64,000 nucleotides of DNA. Origin: VRUE01 sp963762205 (lineage in GTDB: Bacteria > Actinomycetota > Thermoleophilia > Solirubrobacterales > 70-9). The notes under the pieces were generated by a model, which saw only the letters and a program-made list of their open reading frames with translations, was not told where the DNA came from and searched no databases. Positions within the stretch are counted from its first letter, which is position 1. Every line of letters starts with the position of its first letter. The stretch spans positions 434,001 to 498,000 of the forward strand of contig CAVXJZ010000002.1 in assembly GCA_963762205.1 (NCBI GenBank), in the 5' to 3' direction. Made by a program: the position numbers and the translations under genes. Shown here in pieces: positions 7,451-17,887 of the stretch.

Positions 7451-8370
7451 GCTCGAACACGGCCCCGCCACCCGCCGACCGCAGCGCCATGACCCTGCCC
7501 CGCCTCGCCAAGATGAAGGAGGCGGGCGAGCCGATCGTGATGGTGACGGCCTACGACTACCCGTCGGCGAAGGTCGCCGAGGAGGCCGGGTCCGACATCG
7601 TCCTCGTCGGCGACACGGCTGCGATGGTCGTGCTCGGCTACCCGGGCACCGAGCCGGTCTCGATGGACGAGATGATCGTGCTCGGCAAAGCCGTCCGCCG
7701 CGGCCTGACCATCCCGCTGATGGTCGGGGACATGCCGATGGGGAGCTATGAGGCCGGCAACGAGCTCGCCGTCGCCAACGCCCAGCGGCTGGTCAAGGAG
7801 ACCGGCTGCCAGGCGGTCAAGCTGGAGGCGGGCGGGACCTCGGTCGAGCGGGCGCGGGCGATCGTCCGCTCCGGGATACCGGTCATGGGCCACGTCGGCC
7901 TCACCCCGCAGACGGCGACCGCGCTGGGCGGCTACAAGACCCAGGGCAAGACCGCGCAGGCGGCGATCAAGCTCTGCGAGGACGCCCTCGCCCTGCAGTC
8001 GGTCGGCTGCTTCGCGATCGTCTTCGAGGCGGTGCCGGCGGCGGTCACGGAGGCGATCGTCGAGAAGCTCGAGGTGCCGACGATCGGGATCGGCGCCGGC
8101 CCGTCGACCGCCGGCCAGGTGCTCGTCTACCACGACCTGCTGGGGATAACCACCGGCCGCACGGCGAAATTCGTCAAGCGCTACGCCGAGATCCACGAGG
8201 CGATGGTCGACGGTGTGCGGGCCTACGCCGAGGAGGTGCGCTCGCGCCACTTCCCCGAGCCCGACCACGTCTACGGCGTCGAGCCGGCGGAGCTGGCTGA
8301 GCTGCGGCGCTACCTGGACCAGGAGAGCCTGACCTCACAGAAGGCGTGGGACTGGGAGCCGCTGCCCTGA
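7447..8370 (+). CDS. panB: 3-methyl-2-oxobutanoate hydroxymethyltransferase
   Basis: PanB makes ketopantoate from alpha-ketoisovalerate and methylene-tetrahydrofolate. The 307-residue protein shows the TIM-barrel motifs MVTAYDYPSAKVAEEAG, VGDTAAMVVLGY, GSYEAGNELA, KLEAGG and the catalytic region MGHVGLTPQ. It is the last gene of the pan operon, and a hairpin covers its stop codon. Confidence 0.96.
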   Translation: MSSNTAPPPADRSAMTLPRLAKMKEAGEPIVMVTAYDYPSAKVAEEAGSDIVLVGDTAAMVVLGYPGTEPVSMDEMIVLGKAVRRGLTIPLMVGDMPMGSYEAGNELAVANAQRLVKETGCQAVKLEAGGTSVERARAIVRSGIPVMGHVGLTPQTATALGGYKTQGKTAQAAIKLCEDALALQSVGCFAIVFEAVPAAVTEAIVEKLEVPTIGIGAGPSTAGQVLVYHDLLGITTGRTAKFVKRYAEIHEAMVDGVRAYAEEVRSRHFPEPDHVYGVEPAELAELRRYLDQESLTSQKAWDWEPLP

Positions 8371-8387
8371 CCAAAACGGGCAGCGGC
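8358..8387. terminator. Hairpin over the panB stop codon, probable bidirectional terminator
   Basis: Perfect 10-bp arms GCCGCTGCCC (8358-8367) and GGGCAGCGGC (8378-8387) flank a 10-base A-rich loop holding the panB stop. It lies between convergent genes. There is no real T-tract, so termination is inferred from position and stem strength. Confidence 0.5.
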
Positions 8388-8405
8388 AGATTGGAATCGC
8401 TCCGC

Positions 8406-8999
8406 CTACCCGCCTGACTTCAACTCGATCTTCCTCAGAACACGGGCAGGAGCACCGGCGGCGACACTCCCTTCGGGGAGGTCGCCGGTGACCACCGAGT
8501 TGGCTCCGATCACGCAGCGGTCGCCGATCGTGACGCCGCTGGTAACGACGCAGTTGACGCCGAACCAGCAGTTGGACCCGATTCGCACGGGGCCCTTCGA
8601 GGTGAAGCCCTGGCGGGTTACCGGCACGTCGGGGTCGTCGTAGCGGTGCTCGCCGTCGCCGACGAAGCAGCCGTTGGCGAACATCGTGTGGTCGCCGATG
8701 CGGACCTCGCGCAGGGCGGCGATCATCGTGTTGCGGTTGAGGAAGCACTCGCCGCCGATCTCGATCCGCGCCTCGGGCGCGAGGGTCAGCCAGCAGCCGG
8801 GCTCGAGCAGGGTGCCGGCGCCGATCGAGAGGCGCCCCTCGTCGAGCGCCTCCAGCGCCTCTCCCTCAACCGGCTGCCTGACGAAGAAGCCGCCGCGAGC
8901 CGCGTGGCGGGCTATCCGCAGGCGGCGCAGGGGACGGCGGTTGCGCTCGTACCAGCGCCGCTTCGCCCACCACAGCCTCCACCCGCGCTTCTCGGCCAC
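8406..8999 (-). CDS. Hexapeptide-repeat (left-handed beta-helix) acyltransferase
   Basis: A 197-residue protein with a basic N-terminus and repeated hexapeptide units (IGAGTLLEPGCWLTL, VRIGDHTMFANGCFVGDG, VRIGSNCWFGVNCVV, VTIGDRCVIGANSVVTGD, PEGSVAAGAPARVLRKI). This is the LbH fold of O-acetyl- and N-acyltransferases acting on sugars. The conserved His in GDGEHRYDDPD is a candidate catalytic residue. It is a single gene, convergent with panB. The substrate is unknown. Confidence 0.85.
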   Translation of the reverse strand: MAEKRGWRLWWAKRRWYERNRRPLRRLRIARHAARGGFFVRQPVEGEALEALDEGRLSIGAGTLLEPGCWLTLAPEARIEIGGECFLNRNTMIAALREVRIGDHTMFANGCFVGDGEHRYDDPDVPVTRQGFTSKGPVRIGSNCWFGVNCVVTSGVTIGDRCVIGANSVVTGDLPEGSVAAGAPARVLRKIELKSGG

Positions 9000-9064
9000 C
9001 CCACTAGCTTTCCAGAGCGGCCGGGGATAGGGTCGGCTCCCGATTCCGTCGAAGAGGAGCAGCG

Positions 9065-9556
9065 ATGGGAATGTTCGAGATGAGCGCCGCGCAGATCGAG
9101 GAATGGCGGCAGCAATGCCGGGCGCTGGTGGAGTCGCGGGTGAACGGGGAAGAGGTCGTCGCCGCCGCGGGCTTCCGCCAGGGCGGGGCGACGGCGAGCA
9201 TGGCCGCCTCGAAGGCGCAGCTCGGCGGCGTCGTCTACGCGGGGATCAAGATGATGCGCAAGAAGAAGGCCGGCGGCCTGCCCGACAAGGTGATGCTCGC
9301 GGTGACGCCGGCGAAGGTCTACGCCTTCAAGCTGAAGGTCGGGCGCGACTACAAGCTCGGCGACGAGGTCGCGGTCTGGGACCGGGGCGGCCTCAGGGTC
9401 AGCACCGATAGGGGCTCGGGGATGACCGCCCTGACGATCGAGTCCCCCGCCGAGGGCGAGAAGGCGACCCTGGTCGGGATCAGCGTCAAGGACGACCCGG
9501 TCAGCCAGGAGCTGATGTCGGTGCTGCAGGGAGATGGCGGACCGCCGGGAGCCTGA
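9065..9556 (+). CDS. Conserved hypothetical protein, 163 residues
   Basis: No known family recognised. The protein is soluble, with an N-terminal helix (MSAAQIEEWRQQCRALVESR) and a beta-rich second half (KVMLAVTPAKVYAFKLKVGR, then EVAVWDRGGLRVSTD) that resembles a PH-like fold in pattern only. An ATG at 9065 is preceded by GAGGAGC, a good ribosome site. It is followed within 30 bp by a tiny membrane-protein gene and the ROK kinase, so the three may form one unit. Confidence 0.75.
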   Translation: MGMFEMSAAQIEEWRQQCRALVESRVNGEEVVAAAGFRQGGATASMAASKAQLGGVVYAGIKMMRKKKAGGLPDKVMLAVTPAKVYAFKLKVGRDYKLGDEVAVWDRGGLRVSTDRGSGMTALTIESPAEGEKATLVGISVKDDPVSQELMSVLQGDGGPPGA

Positions 9557-9580
9557 CGGCGAGCTTCAGGAGGAGCTGGG

Positions 9581-9697
9581 ATGGCGATCCACAGGCAGCG
9601 AGGCGGCCGCTACTGGTATTACTGGCTGGTGATCGTCGGTGGCACAGCGTTCGTGATCGCATACCTGGCAACCGACGGGTTCGGGCTGCAGCCGTGA
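9581..9697 (+). CDS. Tiny single-span membrane protein, 38 residues
   Basis: The ATG at 9581 follows a near-perfect ribosome site (AGGAGGAGCTGGG). The product has a basic N-terminus (MAIHRQRGGRYWYY), one hydrophobic helix (WLVIVGGTAFVIAYLA) and a short tail (TDGFGLQP). Its TGA overlaps the GTG start of the ROK kinase as GTGA. The strong ribosome site, clear topology and coupling argue that it is a real gene. Function unknown. Confidence 0.65.
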   Translation: MAIHRQRGGRYWYYWLVIVGGTAFVIAYLATDGFGLQP

Positions 9698-10665
9698 CCC
9701 CCGGCAAGGCGCCGCTGCTGGGCGGGATCGACCTCGGCGGCACCAAGATCCAGACCGCCGTCGTCGACGCGAAGGGAAAGGTGGCCGGCGAGGCGCGCCG
9801 GCCGACGCCGACCAGCGGCGGCCCCGGCGACGTCGCCGAGGAGATGGCGGCGGCGATGCGCGAGGCCGCCGAGGCCGCGAGCGTGGAGACGGCGGACCTG
9901 GGCGGGGTCGGAGTCGGCTCGCCGGGCGACGCCGACGAGAGGACGGGCATCGTCTCGGCGGCCAAGAACCTGCCCGGCTGGGAGGGCAGCTTCCCGCTCG
10001 CCGAGAGCCTGCAGAAGGAGCTCGGCACCGACGTGCGGGTCGGCAACGACGTCCAGGTCGCGACCGAAGCCGAGTTCCAGCTCGGCGCGGGGCAGGAGTT
10101 CTCGACGCTGATCGGGGTCTTCTGGGGGACCGGTGTCGGCGGCGGGCTGATCATCGACGGCAGGCCCTGGGTCGGCCGCGGGGCCGCAGGCGAGATCGGC
10201 CACATGGTGGTCAAGCGCGGCGGCGCCAAGTGCCCCTGCGGGCGCAAGGGCTGCGTGGAGGCCTACGCCGGGCGCTCGGCGATGGAAGCCGAGGCGCGCC
10301 GCCAGCACAAGGAGGGCCACAAGACCGACCTCTTCAAGCTCATGCACAAACACGACAAACCGCGCCTCACGAGCGGCATCTGGGAGCGCGCCCTCGACCA
10401 CGGCGACCATCTCGCCGAAAAGCTGATCGACCGGGCGATCGAGGCGCTCGGGACGGGCGTCGCGTCGGCGGTCAACCTGCTCGACCCGGAAGCCGTCGTC
10501 CTCGGCGGCGGCCTCGGGGTCCGCTTCGGCGAGCGGCTGATGGAGCCGCTGACCAAGGAGATGAGCAAGCACCTCTTCGTCGACGAGCGGCCCCCGGCCG
10601 TGCGCGTCGCCTCGCTCGGCGACCTCGGCGGCGCGATCGGCGCCTCGCTGCTCTTCGCGCGCTGA
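9694..10665 (+). CDS. ROK-family glucokinase/sugar kinase
   Basis: A 323-residue ASKHA kinase with the N-terminal phosphate loop GGIDLGGTKIQTAVVD, sugar-binding residues in VGNDVQVATEAE, GTGVGGG, and the ROK zinc signature CPCGRKGCVE. The EIGHMVV motif supplies the zinc-ligand His. The C-terminal LGGGLG motif binds adenosine. Actinobacterial ROK proteins of this length without a DNA-binding domain are usually ATP- or polyphosphate-dependent glucokinases; glucose is the likely but unproven substrate. Confidence 0.88.
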   Translation: MTPGKAPLLGGIDLGGTKIQTAVVDAKGKVAGEARRPTPTSGGPGDVAEEMAAAMREAAEAASVETADLGGVGVGSPGDADERTGIVSAAKNLPGWEGSFPLAESLQKELGTDVRVGNDVQVATEAEFQLGAGQEFSTLIGVFWGTGVGGGLIIDGRPWVGRGAAGEIGHMVVKRGGAKCPCGRKGCVEAYAGRSAMEAEARRQHKEGHKTDLFKLMHKHDKPRLTSGIWERALDHGDHLAEKLIDRAIEALGTGVASAVNLLDPEAVVLGGGLGVRFGERLMEPLTKEMSKHLFVDERPPAVRVASLGDLGGAIGASLLFAR

Positions 10666-10686
10666 GAGAGCCGCCGCGCCGGGGCC

Positions 10687-13559
<2,873 letters not shown>

Positions 13560-13611
13560 TCGGCCACATCTTAGTGACCCGAACAGATGTTCCCCGGGGA
13601 GACTCTCCGTC

Positions 13612-13652
13612 CGGACGTACTTGAACCCGCTATGCGGGACGAAATGCGTCCA
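13612..13652 (+). repeat. PE-B palindromic element, copy A (41 bp)
   Basis: It starts CGGACGTACTTG, has a centre CCCGCTATGCGGG and ends ATGCGTCCA. It overlaps the 5' end of the DUF559 gene and supplies its ATG at 13632. It is the same length and arrangement as copies B, C and D. Confidence 0.75.
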
Positions 13653-14558
13653 CGGCGGAAGATGGCGGAGCTGGCGACCAAACAGCACGGGGTCGTCTCC
13701 GCCCGCCAGCTGCGCGACCTGGGGGTGTCGGACAGCGCAATCGGACGTGAAGTCGATGCCGGCCGTCTGCACCCGCTGCATCGGGGTGTATATGCGGTCG
13801 GGCATCGGGTTCTCCCCGACCGCGGCCGCTGCCTGGCCGCGGTTCTGGCAAGTGGGAGCTCGGCCGTCCTGAGCCACCGGTCGGCGGGATGGCTCTGGGG
13901 ACTGACGACGTCGCTTCCGAGTCCGGTCGACGTCACCGCGCCGACCGGGCGCCACCGGCACGCGCGCATCCGCCTTCATCGCGCGCGCAACCTGCGCCCC
14001 GAGGACCTGGACACCCGCGACGGCATCTCCGTCACGGCAGTGCCACGAACGATGCTCGACCTCGCGGTCGCACTATCGCCACCGCGAATCGATCGGCTGT
14101 TCGAGCGCGCCGACCAGCTGGAGCTGTTGGACCTGAGCGGGATCGCGGATCTGCTGGAGCGCACCAGAGGCCACCGAGGACGCCGGAAGTTGAGGACCGC
14201 CGCCCAGAGCTACCGCAGCGAGCCCCGATTCACCCGCTCGGCGCTCGAGCGCCGATTCCTCGAGCTGGTCGAGCGCAGCGGTCTACCCATGCCGCTGGTC
14301 AATCTCAACGTCGTCGGGCATGAGGTCGACATGTTCTGGCCCGAGCACCGATTCGCGGTCGAGCTCGATGGGTTCGAGCACCACCGCACCCGGGCCGCCT
14401 TCGAGCGCGATCGAGTCCGTCAGGAGGATCTGAAGCTGGCGGGAATCGACTCGATCCGCATCACCGCGCGCCGGGTGCGCGAAGAGCCGGACACGGTGAT
14501 GTCACGTTTGCGGGACTTGCTACACAATCAGCCCCACCGCGACCCCTACTGGACGTAG
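13632..14558 (+). CDS. DUF559 (Vsr-like nuclease fold) protein with AbiEi-like N-terminal domain
   Basis: A 308-residue protein. The N-terminal 80 residues resemble a winged-helix AbiEi antitoxin-like region (HGVVSARQLRDLGVSDSAI, then HPLHRGVYAVGH). The middle carries ISVTAVPRTMLDLAVAL. The C-terminal part has a DUF559/very-short-patch-repair-like core: VGHEVDMFWPEHRFAVELDG with the acidic D and E-x-D positions, followed by FERDRVRQEDLKLAGI. Its ATG lies inside PE-B copy A and its TAG inside PE-B copy B. ATGs at 13644 and 13662 are possible starts, but 13632 gives an N-terminus the length of the paralogue at 33365-34219. Function unproven. Confidence 0.8.
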   Translation: MRDEMRPRRKMAELATKQHGVVSARQLRDLGVSDSAIGREVDAGRLHPLHRGVYAVGHRVLPDRGRCLAAVLASGSSAVLSHRSAGWLWGLTTSLPSPVDVTAPTGRHRHARIRLHRARNLRPEDLDTRDGISVTAVPRTMLDLAVALSPPRIDRLFERADQLELLDLSGIADLLERTRGHRGRRKLRTAAQSYRSEPRFTRSALERRFLELVERSGLPMPLVNLNVVGHEVDMFWPEHRFAVELDGFEHHRTRAAFERDRVRQEDLKLAGIDSIRITARRVREEPDTVMSRLRDLLHNQPHRDPYWT

Positions 14559-14590
14559 TAGTTCCCGGCATGCGGGCGAAAGTACGTCCA
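14550..14590 (+). repeat. PE-B palindromic element, copy B (41 bp)
   Basis: It starts TGGACGTAGTAG, has a centre CCCGGCATGCGGG and ends GTACGTCCA. It is in the same orientation as copy A, 938 bp away. The stop codon of the DUF559 gene (TGG ACG TAG) is part of it. The next gene (thioredoxin-like, opposite strand) ends 7 bp beyond. Confidence 0.75.
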
Positions 14591-14597
14591 GTGGCGG

Positions 14598-15416
14598 TCA
14601 GAGGGCGGCGGAGAGGCGGCGGCGGAAGGCTCGGGCGGCGGGATCGGCCGGGTCGAACTCGGCGAGGATGCCGACGATCGCGCGGCGGAGGTCGTCGCGC
14701 AGCCTCGCCCGCTCCGCGTCATCGCGCGGTTTCGCCCGCTCCGCGTCATCGCGCGGTTTCGCCCGCTCCGCGTCGTCGCCGCCCTCGTCCCGATCGAGGT
14801 TCGCGAGCTCGGCGAGCAGAGCCTCGATCGCGGCCTCGCCCTCGCCCCGGTCGAGGGCGGCGAAGGCCTCCTCCCCGACCCCCGCCTCGGCGAGGCCGAT
14901 GCGGGCGGCGATCCCGGCGGCGGCGAAGTCGCCGGAGTGGGCCCTCACCGCATCGAGGGCCTCCTCCGCCGCGCCGCGACCCAGGCGCGCGCGGGCGAGG
15001 GCGACGGCGATGTCGGCGCGCCGCGGCTCCAGTTCGGCGGCCTCGCGCAGGGAGAGCTCGTCGCCTCTCTCCAGCAGCTCGTCGGCCCGCGACGGCGCCA
15101 GCGAGTCGAAGAGCTGCTCCACCTTCTCCCGCGGCACGGCGCCGACGAACTCGTCGACGACGGCGCCGCCGCGGAAGGCCTTCACGGCCGGGATTCCCTG
15201 CACGCCGAAACGGGCGGCGAGCGCCTGGTTGGAGTCGACGTCCACCTTCGCCAGCACGACCTTGTCCCCGCGGGCCGCCTCCGCCGCCTCCAGGGCCGGG
15301 CTCAGGGTGCGGCAGGGACCGCACCACTCGGCCCAGAAGTCGACCACGACGGGCGTCTCATGGGAAAGCTCGACCACGTCGCGGTCGAAGGTCGCTTCGC
15401 TGACGTCGACCGGCAT
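14598..15416 (-). CDS. Thioredoxin-TPR protein, YbbN/CnoX-like
   Basis: This 272-residue protein has an N-terminal thioredoxin domain (FWAEWCGPCRTL, active-site C-G-P-C; cis-Pro in GIPAVKAF) and a helical TPR-like C-terminal half (ADELLERGDELSLREAAEL onward). That architecture matches the holdase-type co-chaperone YbbN/CnoX, which protects substrates for GroEL or DnaK. The C-terminal region contains a charged repeat (DDAERAKPR twice, then DDAERARLR) from a 27-bp tandem repeat. It is convergent with the DUF559 gene and divergent from the GST-like gene. Confidence 0.88.
   Translation of the reverse strand: MPVDVSEATFDRDVVELSHETPVVVDFWAEWCGPCRTLSPALEAAEAARGDKVVLAKVDVDSNQALAARFGVQGIPAVKAFRGGAVVDEFVGAVPREKVEQLFDSLAPSRADELLERGDELSLREAAELEPRRADIAVALARARLGRGAAEEALDAVRAHSGDFAAAGIAARIGLAEAGVGEEAFAALDRGEGEAAIEALLAELANLDRDEGGDDAERAKPRDDAERAKPRDDAERARLRDDLRRAIVGILAEFDPADPAARAFRRRLSAAL
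14707..14777 (-). repeat. 27-bp in-frame tandem repeat inside the thioredoxin-TPR gene
   Basis: Two identical 27-bp units (14707-14733 and 14734-14760) and a partial third. Each unit encodes nine residues of a charged linker, so copy-number change would keep the frame. Confidence 0.8.
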
Positions 15417-15467
15417 CTCCGCAAGGGTAATGCGGGCAAGAGGCCGACCCGCCGGTAGGCTCGCCCC

Positions 15468-15749
15468 ATGGACCTCTACGTCTGCTGGACGACCCGCAAC
15501 CCGCCCCTGCCGCCCTACGACCATCCCTGCGCGATCGCCTACCGGGCGCTGCGGGAGGCCGGGCACGACCCGGAGGTCAAGTACGCGCTCAGCTACGGCC
15601 CGCTTCCCGCCGCGATCCAGACCCCGGCGCGCAAAAAGGTCAAGGAGCACACGGGGACCCACTCGGTGCCGGCACTCGAGACCGACGACGGCGAGTGGGT
15701 GAGCGGCTCGGCGGAGATCGCGGCCTGGGCCGAGCAGCACCCGGCCTGA
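15468..15749 (+). CDS. Small GST N-terminal-domain (thioredoxin-fold) protein
   Basis: A 93-residue protein covering only the thioredoxin-like half of a glutathione S-transferase: MDLYVCWTTRNPPLPPYDHP, a helix (AIAYRALREAGHDPEV), then HSVPALETDDGEWVSGSAEI with the cis-proline and the Ser-Ala pair used to hold thiols. No helical C-terminal domain follows. The ligand and function are unknown. Confidence 0.75.
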   Translation: MDLYVCWTTRNPPLPPYDHPCAIAYRALREAGHDPEVKYALSYGPLPAAIQTPARKKVKEHTGTHSVPALETDDGEWVSGSAEIAAWAEQHPA

Positions 15750-15766
15750 AAACGCGAACGGGCGCC

Positions 15767-15866
15767 GCGACCTCAAGGTGCTCGGCCCGATGGCCGAGGG
15801 GCGCTCCAACGCGGCGATCACCGCCGCGTGCTCGCCGTCCTGCGCTTCCTCGACCGACCCGACTGA
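15767..15866 (+). pseudogene. Remnant of a LuxR/NarL-type HTH domain
   Basis: One frame reads LKVLGPMAEGRSNAAIT, which matches the first helices of a LuxR C-terminal DNA-binding domain (compare VLxLMAEGRSNAAIA). In a shifted frame right after it comes RVLAVLRFLDRPD and a stop, the usual ending of such regulators. The recognition helix between them is missing. This is best read as a deleted, decayed response-regulator end. Confidence 0.55.
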
Positions 15867-15888
15867 GCGCCCGGCCCGCGGGCCGTGT

Positions 15889-17883
15889 TCAGGTTCCCGC
15901 CCGCATCCCGTCCAGGTCGCGGCGCAGCTCCTTGAGCTCGTCGCGGATCCGGGCCGCCTCCTCGAAGCGCAGGTCATCGGCGGCGGCGAGCATCTCCTCC
16001 TCGAGCGCGACGACCTGCCGCTCGAGCTCCTCCGGGCTCTCCGCCTCGGTGCGACCGCGACGCCGGCGGCGCGGCGCCCGGTCCTCCATCGCCAGGAACT
16101 CCGACATCTCCGAGATCCCCTTGCGGACGGTCGCCGGGGTGATCCCGTGCTCCTCGTTGTAGGCGACCTGGATCGCGCGGCGGCGGTCGGTCTCCCTGAT
16201 CGAGGCCCGCATCGCGTCGGTCTCCTTGTCGGCGTACATCAGCACCCGGCCGCCGACGTTGCGGGCGGCGCGGCCGATCGTCTGCACGAGGCTGGTCTCG
16301 CCGCGCAGGAAGCCCTCCTTGTCGGCGTCGAGGATCGCGACGAGGGAGACCTCCGGCAGGTCGAGGCCCTCGCGCAGCAGGTTGACGCCGACCAGCACGT
16401 CGTACTCGCCGAGCCGCAGGTCGCGGATGATCTGGATCCGTTCCAGGGTGTCGACCTCGGAGTGCAGGTAGCGGACCCTGACCCCGTACTCGAGCAGGTA
16501 GTTGGTCAGGTCCTCCGCCATCTTCTTGGTCAGGGTCGTGACCAGCACCCGCTCGCCGGCCTCGGCGACCCCCTTGATCTCATTCATCAGGTCGTCGATC
16601 TGGTTCTTCGTCTCGCGCACGTCGATCGCCGGGTCGACGATCCCGGTCGGGCGCACGATCTGCTCGACGATACGGGTCGACTCGGCGCGCTCGAACGGGC
16701 CCGGCGTCGCCGAGACCATCACCAGCTGCGGCACCCGTTCGAGGAACTCGTCGAACTTGAGCGGCCGGTTGTCGATCGCCGAGGGAAGACGGAAGCCGTA
16801 GTCGATCAGCGTCTGCTTGCGCGAGCGGTCGCCCTCGAACATGCCGCCGATCTGCGGGATCGTCTGGTGGGACTCGTCGACGAAGACGACGAAGTCGTCG
16901 GGGAAGTAGTCGACCAGGGTGTGCGGGGGGCTGCCGGCCGGGCGCCCGTCGAGGATCCGCGAGTAGTTCTCGATGCCCGAGGTGAAGCCGAGCTCCTTGA
17001 TCATCTCGAGGTCGTAGGCGGTCCGCTGGCGCAGGCGGTGCGCCTCGAGCTGCTTGCCCTCCTCCTCGAGCTCCGCCGTGCGCGCTTCGAGTTCGGTGCG
17101 GATCTCCTCCACCGCGCGCTCGACCGTCTCGTCCTTGGTCACGTAGTGGGAGGCAGGCCAGACGGAGACGTGGTCGATCTCGTCGAGGATCTCGCCGGTC
17201 AGCGGGTCGAAGTGCTGGATCCCCTCGATCTCATCGCCGAAGAGGGCGACCCGGTAGGCGGACTCGGCGTAGGAGGGCATGATCTCCAGCACCTCGCCGC
17301 GCACCCTGAAGGCGCCGCGGCCGAGGACCGAGTCGTTGCGCTGGTACTGCATCTTGACCAGCTTGCGCAGCACCTCGTCGCGGTCGATCTCCTCGCCGAC
17401 CTTGAAGAGCTGCATTTTCTCGTTGTAGACCTGCGGCGAGCCGATCCCGTAGATGCAGGAGACCGAGGCGACGATGATCACGTCGCGGCGGGCGAAGAGC
17501 GCCGCGGTGGCGGCGTGGCGCAACCGGTCGATCTCGTCGTTGATCGAGGAGTCCTTCTCGATGTAGAGGTCCTGGGCCGGGACGTAGGCCTCCGGCTGGT
17601 AGTAGTCGTAGTAGGAGACGAAGTACTCGACCGCGTTGTCGGGGAAGAACTCGCGGAACTCGTTGCAGAGCTGCGCGGCGAGGGTCTTGTTGTGGGCGAT
17701 CACCAGCGAGGGGCGCTGCACCTCGGCGATCGTCGCCGCCATCGTGAAGGTCTTGCCGGTCCCCGTCGCCCCCAGCAGCGTCTGGAACCTGTCCCCCGCC
17801 CCCAGCCCCTCGGCCAAGCCGGCGATCGCCTTCGGCTGGTCGGCGGTCGGCGTGTAGGCGGGGTTGAGCTCGAACTCCGGCAC
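15889..17883 (-). CDS. uvrB: Excinuclease ABC subunit B
   Basis: UvrB is the helicase-like damage-verifying subunit. The 664-residue protein has the Walker A GATGTGKT at 38-45, the damage-contacting beta-hairpin region VEYFVSYYDYYQPEAYVP, a DExH motif DESH, the helicase block TIGRAARNVGGRVLMYAD, and a C-terminal UVR coiled coil (EEEMLAAADDLRFEEAARIRDEL, written in parts). It is only 4 bp from the ABC ATPase gene start region. UvrA is 2.3 kb away. Confidence 0.97.
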   Translation of the reverse strand: MPEFELNPAYTPTADQPKAIAGLAEGLGAGDRFQTLLGATGTGKTFTMAATIAEVQRPSLVIAHNKTLAAQLCNEFREFFPDNAVEYFVSYYDYYQPEAYVPAQDLYIEKDSSINDEIDRLRHAATAALFARRDVIIVASVSCIYGIGSPQVYNEKMQLFKVGEEIDRDEVLRKLVKMQYQRNDSVLGRGAFRVRGEVLEIMPSYAESAYRVALFGDEIEGIQHFDPLTGEILDEIDHVSVWPASHYVTKDETVERAVEEIRTELEARTAELEEEGKQLEAHRLRQRTAYDLEMIKELGFTSGIENYSRILDGRPAGSPPHTLVDYFPDDFVVFVDESHQTIPQIGGMFEGDRSRKQTLIDYGFRLPSAIDNRPLKFDEFLERVPQLVMVSATPGPFERAESTRIVEQIVRPTGIVDPAIDVRETKNQIDDLMNEIKGVAEAGERVLVTTLTKKMAEDLTNYLLEYGVRVRYLHSEVDTLERIQIIRDLRLGEYDVLVGVNLLREGLDLPEVSLVAILDADKEGFLRGETSLVQTIGRAARNVGGRVLMYADKETDAMRASIRETDRRRAIQVAYNEEHGITPATVRKGISEMSEFLAMEDRAPRRRRRGRTEAESPEELERQVVALEEEMLAAADDLRFEEAARIRDELKELRRDLDGMRAGT

Positions 17884-17887
17884 CCTC

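Noticed and set aside
14701..14780. Possible CRISPR-like repeats
   Set aside because: Units are directly adjacent with no spacers, and in frame within a coding region.
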